Source of the DNA: Fulvivirga sp. M361 | GTDB taxonomy: Bacteria; Bacteroidota; Bacteroidia; Cytophagales; Cyclobacteriaceae | Direction: 5' to 3' | Length of the DNA: 64,000 bases | NCBI RefSeq assembly: GCF_007097395.1 | Contig: NZ_VKDC01000006.1 | Location: 272,073 to 336,072 of the forward strand | Shown here: positions 9,557 through 17,720 of the stretch, piece by piece | Position numbering within the stretch: position 1 is the stretch's first letter | Layout of the letters: each line of letters starts with the position of its first letter | The notes under the pieces: generated by a model | Databases searched by the model: none | What the model was told of the DNA's origin: nothing | Seen by the model: only the letters and a program-made list of their open reading frames with translations | Position numbers and translations under genes: made by a program

Positions 9557-12208
9557 ATGAGATGGAATTATTTGTTTTTTGGGATCATCTTCTCAGTTGC
9601 AGCTTGTATAACGGATCAACCTGTTCCTGCTTATAAGAATGCAGCACTGGATACTGAACAACGGATATCTGACCTTTTATCAAGAATGACACTGGACGAA
9701 AAAATCAGGGAACTGGATATGTATTCATCTCATGATTTGATTGAGGCCGGAAAGTTATCGGTTGAGAAGGCAGAAAAAGTATTAAAAGGAATGAACATTG
9801 GTTCGATTCGCGATCTGTATCCTGAGTCTGCTGAAATTTCTAATGAAATACAGAAATATATCATTGAAAATAACCGGCTCGGCATACCTGCATTAGTGAT
9901 CGAAGAGGCGTTACACGGGTACCTGGGAAAAGGTGCTACCTCCTTTCCGGTACCTATTGGTTTGGGAAGTATGTGGGATGTAAAAGCGATGGAGAAAATT
10001 GGAAAAGTTATCGGATCTGAGGCTCGCTGTGTCGGTGTGCATCTCGTGTTAGCGCCAACTTTGGGTTTAGGCAGAGAGCCTCGTTGGGGACGCGTGCAGG
10101 AGACCTATGGCGAAGATCCGTATTTGGCCGCAAGAAGTGGAGTGGCCATCATTAGAGGTATGCAAGGTGACAATTTAAGTGATGATGATGCCATAGTAGC
10201 TGAACCAAAACACTTTGGTATTCATAGTATTCCTGAAGGAGGAAAGAATACTGCGCCGGTTTACATTGGAGAACGGGAAGCCAGAGGTAACTTCTTATAT
10301 GTCTTTGAAAAAGCGTTTACAGAAGCCGGAGCATTGGGTGCTATGGCTGCCTATCACGAATGGGATGGTGTGCCCGCAGCGGGAGATCCATGGTTGCTAA
10401 AAAAAGTGCTACGGGAAGAATGGGGTTTCAAAGGTATGGTAATTTCCGACCTTGGAGCCATTGCAAAACAGCAAGTGGTACACTTTACAGCAAAAAACCC
10501 TAAAGAAGCTATTGCCAGTTCGATCCGCGCCGGATTGGACATGCAATTCTATGACTACAAACATGAAGTCTATGCGCAAAGCATAAGAGACGCTTTGGAT
10601 GAAAAATTATTGACTTTGGCAGATATAGATAGGGCTGTTTCAAGCGTATTGTATGTGAAATTCAAATTAGGATTATTTGAAAACCCCTACACCGATGCGT
10701 CTTTGAAAGCTACCCGGTACGGTAACAAGGCGTCTGAACAACTGGCCTTGGAATCAGCTCATAAATCCATCGTACTACTACAGAATAACAATGACATCCT
10801 GCCCCTGGAAGACAAGTTTAAAAATATTGCCATTATTGGAGAACTGGCTGCTAAACCTTTTTTGGGAGGATATTCACGAAGACCCGAAGGTGAAATATCC
10901 ATGGTTGAAGTGTTCAGGGAAACAGACTATACCATTGATTTTGTAGATGTTGGAGTTCCCGGAGGTATCATGGAAGAAATTGATGAACGATTTCTTCTCA
11001 CAGAAAATGGAGAAAAGGGGCTTTTGGCAGAGTACTTTACGAATACGGATTATTCAGGTAACCCCGCGCTGACCCGGGTAGAAACCAAATTAGAACAATA
11101 CTGGCACAATCTCAGCCCTGCACCCGGGATCCCCAGTGATAATTTTGCCATTCGCTGGACCGGCTATATTGTTCCCAAACTGGACGGTATATATGACTTT
11201 CAGGTATGGGCCGATGATTTGGGAAGGCTCACAATCGATAATAAAGTATTGATAGATAGTTGGGATAAGAAGTTCAAAAACTCCTGGTCTAAAAAGAGCA
11301 TACGTTTAGAAAAAAACCGAAAATACCCTGTTAAACTTGAATTGGTAGAATATGATGAGTTTGCAGATATCAAGATCCGCTGGAAAATTAATCCCGACGC
11401 TAAAAAAGAGACCATGTTTGAAAAAGCAGTGAGATCGGCACGTAAGGCTGATGTAGCGGTGTTGGTATTAGGTGAAAAAGACCCTCACGGAGAGGGGAGG
11501 GACAAGGTGGACCTTGAATTGAACCCCTATAGTAAAAGGCTATTAAGCGAAGTGGCGGGAACCGGGACACCTATTGTTCTTGTGCTTAAAAATGGCAGAC
11601 CTTTAGTGTTGAAAGAAGAAGTGGAACTGGCAGATGCCATAGTGGAAACATGGTATGCCGGTGAAAAAGGAGGTCAGGGTATTGTGGATATCTTAACAGG
11701 TAAAGTGAACCCTTCGGGAAAGTTGCCGATATCTTTTCCCAGGGCCAATGCGCAGCTTCCTATCTATTACAACCAAAAGAAATCGGCAAACGCTACCTAT
11801 GTAGATGAAAGTAATAAACCATTGTTTGCTTTTGGTCATGGACTCAATTACAGTCAATTTGACTATTCTGACATAAGCGTTGAAAAACCTGTCATTTCAA
11901 CAACTGAGGAACAAAAAGTTAGGGTGAAAATTAAAAACACTTCGGATCGAAAAGGTACTGAGGTTGCTCAGTTATATATAACCGATAGCTATAGTTCTGT
12001 TAGCACCCCAAGGATTCAACTCCGGGGATTTCAGCGAGTGGAACTTGCTCCTGACGAAGAGAAAGAGGTGGAGTTCACCCTGCTGCCTGACGATCTGGCA
12101 CTCTGGAATGTGAATATGCAACGGGTGGTTGAGCCAGGCCAGTTTGAAGTGAAGGTGGGAGCTGCCTCCGATGACATAAGACTGAACACAGTTTTTGAGG
12201 TAGAGTAA
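9557..12208 (+). CDS. GH3 beta-glycosidase with PA14 domain, lipoprotein (second of tandem pair)
   Basis: This is a close paralogue of the gene 75 bases upstream, with the same order of domains: GH3 barrel with nucleophile Asp298 in V-I-S-D-L-G, alpha/beta domain interrupted by PA14 at about residues 488-610, and fibronectin III-like end. Long blocks are identical, for example G-R-E-P-R-W-G-R, E-D-P-Y-L-A-A-R-S-G-V-A and H-S-I-P-E-G-G-K-N-T-A-P-V-Y-I-G-E-R. The C-termini are also nearly the same. A lipobox at V-A-A-C17 predicts an envelope lipoprotein. The pair clearly came from tandem duplication. Differences cluster in the PA14 domain and in the segment after it, for example M-D-E-V-G-E-G-L-D in the first copy against D-P-H-G-E-G-R-D here, so the two may differ in linkage or length preference. 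Confidence 0.88.
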   Translation: MRWNYLFFGIIFSVAACITDQPVPAYKNAALDTEQRISDLLSRMTLDEKIRELDMYSSHDLIEAGKLSVEKAEKVLKGMNIGSIRDLYPESAEISNEIQKYIIENNRLGIPALVIEEALHGYLGKGATSFPVPIGLGSMWDVKAMEKIGKVIGSEARCVGVHLVLAPTLGLGREPRWGRVQETYGEDPYLAARSGVAIIRGMQGDNLSDDDAIVAEPKHFGIHSIPEGGKNTAPVYIGEREARGNFLYVFEKAFTEAGALGAMAAYHEWDGVPAAGDPWLLKKVLREEWGFKGMVISDLGAIAKQQVVHFTAKNPKEAIASSIRAGLDMQFYDYKHEVYAQSIRDALDEKLLTLADIDRAVSSVLYVKFKLGLFENPYTDASLKATRYGNKASEQLALESAHKSIVLLQNNNDILPLEDKFKNIAIIGELAAKPFLGGYSRRPEGEISMVEVFRETDYTIDFVDVGVPGGIMEEIDERFLLTENGEKGLLAEYFTNTDYSGNPALTRVETKLEQYWHNLSPAPGIPSDNFAIRWTGYIVPKLDGIYDFQVWADDLGRLTIDNKVLIDSWDKKFKNSWSKKSIRLEKNRKYPVKLELVEYDEFADIKIRWKINPDAKKETMFEKAVRSARKADVAVLVLGEKDPHGEGRDKVDLELNPYSKRLLSEVAGTGTPIVLVLKNGRPLVLKEEVELADAIVETWYAGEKGGQGIVDILTGKVNPSGKLPISFPRANAQLPIYYNQKKSANATYVDESNKPLFAFGHGLNYSQFDYSDISVEKPVISTTEEQKVRVKIKNTSDRKGTEVAQLYITDSYSSVSTPRIQLRGFQRVELAPDEEKEVEFTLLPDDLALWNVNMQRVVEPGQFEVKVGAASDDIRLNTVFEVE

Positions 12209-12350
12209 GTAGATCGAGATGGTTTGAGATTAAGAATAATGGAAGAAAAAATTCAGTGGATCAGATGGCAATCTTGTGTTTAGCTCAATCGGAAAGTTTA
12301 AAAGCACTTTTTATGAATAGACCCTTTCAAAAAGCAATATAAGTAATCGT

Positions 12351-14999
12351 ATGAATCAACAGATGATCAAAATCACCACCGCATTATTGGTTATGGCAGT
12401 ATTCTCAGGCTGCAGTCATACCCGGGAAAACGCTGTTTCCTTACCTGAAAAAGGATTTCTCAGGTATGTAGACACCAGGGTAGGGACAGCTCCCAGCATA
12501 GCCGATGTAACTGTCACCGAAACCGAAGAACCTTTGGGGTATGTTTCTCCTATTGTAGGAAATCCATCCGCCTTAACACACTGGACCCCTCAAACGGCTA
12601 AGTGGACAAAACGCGTAATTACGGTTCCCGTTCCTTATTGGTACGATCAGGAAAAGATCCAGGGTTTTCGCGGCACACGTTATCCCAATGGAGCTGTTGT
12701 CGGAGATTGGGGCCCCATGTCATTAATGCCCATGACAGGACAGGTTAAAATAGATGCTGATGCCCGTGCTTCAAAATTTAGTCACGATAGTGAGACCGCT
12801 AAACCCCACTATTACTCGGTGAACTTAGACGATTATGATATAAAGGCTGAATTTACAGCGGCTTCAAAAACCGGATTCTTTCAATTTACTTTTCCCGAAT
12901 CCGAGTCCTCTTCTGTGGTTTTTGATGGCGTATATGTTCCCGGGTATTATAAGGTGATACCTGAGCGAAATGAGATTGAAGGTTACATGGTTATTGCGGG
13001 GCATTTCAAAAACCACTTTGTGGCCAGGTTTGATAAAAAATTCGAAGCATACAATGTGGATCTGTTGCCTGATGTAGTTGATGCCGGTTTGGTTCCTGAC
13101 GGATTCAAAGCAAAGTACTACAATAACGACAAATTGGAAGGGGAACCTGATGTACTCGTGAACTATTCCGAATTGAATTACAATTGGTTGAAAGCACCGG
13201 CCGAAGGCGTTAAGGATGATTTCTTTTCGGCGATATATACGGGTACGCTGGTGGCAAGGCATACCGGGGAGCATACATTTGAATTAACCACCAAAGACGG
13301 TACCCGAATGTATATAAACGACGAAAGGGTAATTGATCAATGGATGTATAGAGCCACGGGGACCAACATACACAAGATGAACCTTACCAAAGGGCAGCAA
13401 TACGAGATACGTATCGAATATTACGACGGTTCAAGTACGACTGAAATGCAACTTAGATGTTCAGAACCAATGAAGCCGGATCCAAAACTGGGTTCTCAAA
13501 TGGCGCTTAAAGGAGCTGATGGGAATGCAGTATATGTAACTTTTGCCACCGGGGACCAGGAAAAAGTGAGAATGAAAGTGAGTACTTCTTTGATTGATAT
13601 AGCACAGGCCCGGGCAAATATGGAGGAAGAGTTTCCGGATTTCGATTTTGACAAAGCGGTGGCAAAAGGGGCTGATGTTTGGGAGAAAGAGTTAAATATG
13701 ATCCAGGTAGAAGGTACCGAAGATGATAAAGCTATTTTCTATACCGCTTTAACCAAATGTTTCGTAAATCCACGCAACTTAAATGAAGGTGGGAGATATT
13801 TTAGCCCATTCGATTTTCAAGTTCACGAAGGAGAGATGTATACCGATTTATCTATATGGGATACATTCCGTTCGTTACATCCTTTATGGGTGATTTTGAA
13901 ACCCCGGGAAACTACTGATATTATTAACGGTATGTTGAATACCTACCAGCAAGGAGGTTGGTTGCCTAAATGGCCAAATCCCTGGTATCGCAGTATTATG
14001 ATGGGAACGCATGCCGATGCAGTGATTGCTGATGCTTACATAAAAGGTATTCGGGGTTTTGATGCTGAGTTGGCTTTTGAGGCCATGCTGAAAAATGCTA
14101 CTGAAAAAGGAAATCGTGGTTTTTCAGGTCGGGTAGGTATAGAGTACTTCAACGACATTGGTTATGTGCCTACCGATATTTTTGGGTTTTATGGCGAACC
14201 TGTGGCAAGAACACTTGAGTTTTCTTATGATGACTATTGTATTGCTCAAATGGCAAAAGCTTTAGGTAAAGAGGAGTATTACACTGAGTTTATGGAACGC
14301 TCAAAGCGCTATGTTAATGTCCTCGATAAAGAAACAGGCCTGGTTCGCGGGAAAAAATTGAATGGTGAGTGGCTTCCGCCATTTGATAAAAGCATTAGTG
14401 TTTGGGCACAGGGAACAGATCACGATGCAGAAATATATTATAAGAACCATACCCTGTTAGTGCCCCATGATATTCCCGGATTGTCTGATTTTATGGGTGG
14501 GGACGACAAACTGATAGACTATCTTGACGAGTTTTTCGAAAAGGACATGTATTACGTAGGGGACGAATTCTCTATGCATGCACCATATATGTATAATAGT
14601 TTAGGCGCACCATGGAAAACTCAAAAAGTTGTTCGTGATATGTTGGCTAAATATTTCTTTAATGACGTCGGGGGACTTCCTGGCAATGATGATTGTGGTC
14701 AGGTATCCTCCTGGTATGTGTTTGGCGCTATGGGTTTTTACCCGGCAAACCCGGGAGATCCGATCTATCAGATCTGTAGCCCGGTGTTTGATAAGGTCCA
14801 AATGAACGTGGGAAAAGGAAAGGTATTTACAGTGATCGCTGAGAATAACTCAAAAGAGAACCTGTACATACAATCGGCAACATTAAATGGAGAGCCATAT
14901 AATTTGAGTTGGTTGCACCATGATGCTGTAATAGAGGGGGGCGAACTGGTTTTTGAGATGGGCCCGGAACCCAATAAAAACTGGGGATTACTACAATGA
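12351..14999 (+). CDS. GH92 alpha-mannosidase with PA14 insertion, lipoprotein
   Basis: GH92 enzymes are calcium-dependent inverting exo-alpha-mannosidases that trim high-mannose N-glycans. The family opening is Y-V-D-T-R-V-G-T after the lipoprotein signal (F-S-G-C21). The helical catalytic domain carries L-S-I-W-D-T-F-R-S-L-H-P-L, L-P-K-W-P-N-P, S-Y-D-D-Y-C-I-A and G-N-D-D-C-G-Q with Asp780 and Asp781, the segment holding catalytic-base and calcium-site acids in characterised members. At 882 residues it is about 120 longer than the second GH92 in this window, because a PA14 domain (about residues 245-380, F-K-A-K-Y-Y start, Y-I-N-D-E-R-V-I-D-Q-W core) is inserted between the N-terminal beta-sandwich and the catalytic domain. 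The two tandem genes upstream also carry PA14. It sits 142 bases after the second GH3 gene on the same strand. Confidence 0.92.
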   Translation: MNQQMIKITTALLVMAVFSGCSHTRENAVSLPEKGFLRYVDTRVGTAPSIADVTVTETEEPLGYVSPIVGNPSALTHWTPQTAKWTKRVITVPVPYWYDQEKIQGFRGTRYPNGAVVGDWGPMSLMPMTGQVKIDADARASKFSHDSETAKPHYYSVNLDDYDIKAEFTAASKTGFFQFTFPESESSSVVFDGVYVPGYYKVIPERNEIEGYMVIAGHFKNHFVARFDKKFEAYNVDLLPDVVDAGLVPDGFKAKYYNNDKLEGEPDVLVNYSELNYNWLKAPAEGVKDDFFSAIYTGTLVARHTGEHTFELTTKDGTRMYINDERVIDQWMYRATGTNIHKMNLTKGQQYEIRIEYYDGSSTTEMQLRCSEPMKPDPKLGSQMALKGADGNAVYVTFATGDQEKVRMKVSTSLIDIAQARANMEEEFPDFDFDKAVAKGADVWEKELNMIQVEGTEDDKAIFYTALTKCFVNPRNLNEGGRYFSPFDFQVHEGEMYTDLSIWDTFRSLHPLWVILKPRETTDIINGMLNTYQQGGWLPKWPNPWYRSIMMGTHADAVIADAYIKGIRGFDAELAFEAMLKNATEKGNRGFSGRVGIEYFNDIGYVPTDIFGFYGEPVARTLEFSYDDYCIAQMAKALGKEEYYTEFMERSKRYVNVLDKETGLVRGKKLNGEWLPPFDKSISVWAQGTDHDAEIYYKNHTLLVPHDIPGLSDFMGGDDKLIDYLDEFFEKDMYYVGDEFSMHAPYMYNSLGAPWKTQKVVRDMLAKYFFNDVGGLPGNDDCGQVSSWYVFGAMGFYPANPGDPIYQICSPVFDKVQMNVGKGKVFTVIAENNSKENLYIQSATLNGEPYNLSWLHHDAVIEGGELVFEMGPEPNKNWGLLQ

Positions 15000-15239
15000 T
15001 CCGGATGTTTTAAACACGAGCCGGATAATGGTAAGAAAGTGAGAATAATGACCTTCGGTTTTGGTCAGGTCGATTATTGAGATCTCTTGTTATCGTGCAT
15101 TGAACTCATTTCGACGTTAGATCGGAAGATGTATATGGCCTGACATACGTCATCAAAAGACTCTTTTATCTCATGAAAGAAATAGCTACGAGATTATACA
15201 ACGATATGAATAGTTAAAATCACCAAAATAATAAGCATC

Positions 15240-17672
15240 ATGAATTTCCTCACTCTTAAAACAGTCTTTCGCCTTTTCATGAAAAACAAGTTTGTTTTTT
15301 CATTATGCGCTATTGGTTTAAGCGCTGGTTTTGCAGTATTTATTAGTGTTTTTATGCATTATCGATTTGAGCATAGTTACGATACGATACATACGAATGC
15401 CAAAAATATATATCGGATGCACTCCGTTTATGGAACGGATGACGGGTATATGAACACGTATGCCACCACTGACAATGGTTACGGACCTACCCTGAAAGAA
15501 GAGCTTCCACAGGTGCTGGATTATGTGAGAATACTGTCCTATCAGTCTGAAAGAATAGTAAGCTATGCTCCCGAAAATGGATCTGTTTTGAAATTCCGTG
15601 AGCCAAATGTTTTCCTGGTCGATTCTAATTTCTTTTCCTTTTTTGATTACAAATTAAAAACAGGTACGGCAGATGATGTGCTAAACAAACCAAATACCAT
15701 GGTAATTTCCGAGAGCGCCGCCCAAAAGTTTTTTAAGAATGAGGACCCCATAGGAAAGTCTTTAAAAGTATCCACAAATGGTGATCCGTTTGAGTGTGAG
15801 ATCACAGGTGTTTTTTATGATATCCCCGCTAACTCAAACCTGCAATTCAATTTTCTGATGTCAATGGGGACGCAAAAGCAGCGTTGGCAAGGGATGGATA
15901 ATTCTTGGAATTATGCCATTTCATACACCTATTTGCATTTGACAGAGCATACTGACATCGAAAAATTTGAAGATCAAATTATGGAGGTTTTCTTTAAAAG
16001 GAGTGGTGTGGTAGCTGCAGGTGATTTAATCTATGATATGGAATTAGTACATTTTCCTGAGATCCATCTTAATGAACCATTACAATGGGAACATGAGAAG
16101 AAAGGAAATAGAGAAGAAACCAAATATCTATTAGGGATTTCTATCATAATCATTCTTATTTCATGGTTGAATTACATGAACATAAGTACTTCTCTGGCCA
16201 CTCAACAGAACAAAAACACACGTATAAAATCAATTCTTGGAGCGGGAAAACTTCAACTTATTTTTCAGTTTATTGGCGAAGCATTTTTTATAAACCTGAT
16301 TTCAGTTTGTCTTTCGATCCTCTTTATCTTTCTGGCTGCCCCTTTGATCGATGCATTTTTCCAACACGGAGGGACAGGCTTTATTTTTGACGATCTGTTT
16401 ACTTTAATAGTAGTGGCCGGTATCTTGTTGGTCGGAACTTTTTCATCCGGGATTATTTCAGCTGTCTTCTTTTTTATAAATAATTCTGACTTTTTATTAA
16501 AGCCAACTTCAAAAAGTTCAGGTTCCCGGTTCAGGCGAATAATGGTAGTTGCCCAGTTTACAACTGCCGTAATGCTGATCATTGGTGCTACACTGGTTTA
16601 CAAACAGGTTCAGTTCTTACGTTTCCAGGACCTTGGAATGGATTTAAACCAAATGATAGTCATTAAATCTCCCACAGGTAGTGACGCAAACCCGGAGGGG
16701 TTGAATAGGATCCGTCAATCTCTTGCAAGCAATCCGGCAATCACCAATGTTTCTGCAGGTAGTGATATCCCCGGGCAGTTTATCGATATGGGATATATGA
16801 TTGATAGAACCACTATTGATCCACCTGTCAATGAAATAGTTGATGGCGGGCAAATTGATTTTGACTATGTTAAGACGCTTGGTTTAGAACTCGTGGCAGG
16901 GCTTGATTTTGATGAAAAAATGAATACCGAACGTAAGGTATTGATCAATGAAGAGATGGGCAGACTTCTAAAATTTAAAAGTCCTGAGGAAGCGGTTGGC
17001 AAACAGGTTCAGTTGCCTGAAGTCTATCAAAATGAACCGGTTACTATATTGGGTGTATTGAAAAACTATCGGCAGCAATCACCTACCCATGATTTTAAAC
17101 CGGTATTCTTTTATTGCCGTGAACAGGACTGGCTACGGTATAACTATTTTGTCATCCGGTATAATGGAAAGACCCAGGATGTAATTTCAGACTTGAAGGA
17201 TAAATGGATCGAGGCGTTTCCTGCCAGCTCATTTGATTATTATTTTCTCAATGACCATTATGAAAAACAGTATAGTGGAAATGTTCGTTTTGGAAAGCTA
17301 TTTGGCGTCCTCTGTATTATGGCAGTTTTAATCTCTGTGCTTGGACTATTGGGCTTATCAATAAACACCACTCAACGAAGAATTAAAGAAATTGGGATTA
17401 GAAAAGTAAATGGCGCCCGGGTGGAAGAAGTGTTGGCTATGTTGAATAAAGACTTTGCCCAATGGATTATTATCGCCGTTATTATAGGAAGCCTGTTAGC
17501 CTATTTTATAATGCAAAACTGGCTTAAAAACTTTGCCATACAAACGACTATGAGTTGGTGGATTTTTGCATTGGCAGGGGTGTTGACATTGACAATTGCC
17601 TTATTAACCGTCAGCTGGCAAAGCTGGCGGGCAGCTACAAGAAACCCTGTGGAGGCATTGCGACATGATTAA
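15240..17672 (+). CDS. FtsX/MacB-type ABC transporter permease
   Basis: The 810-residue protein has the duplicated layout of large Bacteroidota MacB-like permeases: an N-terminal membrane helix at about residues 19-41, a periplasmic MacB-PCD domain with R-M-H-S-V-Y, I-S-E-S-A-A-Q-K-F-F and G-V-F-Y-D-I-P-A-N-S-N-L-Q-F, an FtsX block at about 295-440 with I-K-S-I-L-G-A, a second periplasmic domain, and a final FtsX block with I-K-E-I-G-I-R-K-V-N-G-A. It has no prefix domain, unlike the two permeases at 46306 and 48951. No ATPase gene is adjacent. It is embedded between two GH92 genes in the same direction, 48 bases before the next one, so it may belong to the same operon; whether it exports a product, moves lipoproteins or senses envelope stress cannot be told. 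Confidence 0.87.
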   Translation: MNFLTLKTVFRLFMKNKFVFSLCAIGLSAGFAVFISVFMHYRFEHSYDTIHTNAKNIYRMHSVYGTDDGYMNTYATTDNGYGPTLKEELPQVLDYVRILSYQSERIVSYAPENGSVLKFREPNVFLVDSNFFSFFDYKLKTGTADDVLNKPNTMVISESAAQKFFKNEDPIGKSLKVSTNGDPFECEITGVFYDIPANSNLQFNFLMSMGTQKQRWQGMDNSWNYAISYTYLHLTEHTDIEKFEDQIMEVFFKRSGVVAAGDLIYDMELVHFPEIHLNEPLQWEHEKKGNREETKYLLGISIIIILISWLNYMNISTSLATQQNKNTRIKSILGAGKLQLIFQFIGEAFFINLISVCLSILFIFLAAPLIDAFFQHGGTGFIFDDLFTLIVVAGILLVGTFSSGIISAVFFFINNSDFLLKPTSKSSGSRFRRIMVVAQFTTAVMLIIGATLVYKQVQFLRFQDLGMDLNQMIVIKSPTGSDANPEGLNRIRQSLASNPAITNVSAGSDIPGQFIDMGYMIDRTTIDPPVNEIVDGGQIDFDYVKTLGLELVAGLDFDEKMNTERKVLINEEMGRLLKFKSPEEAVGKQVQLPEVYQNEPVTILGVLKNYRQQSPTHDFKPVFFYCREQDWLRYNYFVIRYNGKTQDVISDLKDKWIEAFPASSFDYYFLNDHYEKQYSGNVRFGKLFGVLCIMAVLISVLGLLGLSINTTQRRIKEIGIRKVNGARVEEVLAMLNKDFAQWIIIAVIIGSLLAYFIMQNWLKNFAIQTTMSWWIFALAGVLTLTIALLTVSWQSWRAATRNPVEALRHD

Positions 17673-17720
17673 TACAATTTTCAGATTCAGCTATTTAATC
17701 TCAAATAAGCCCTTTTTAAA

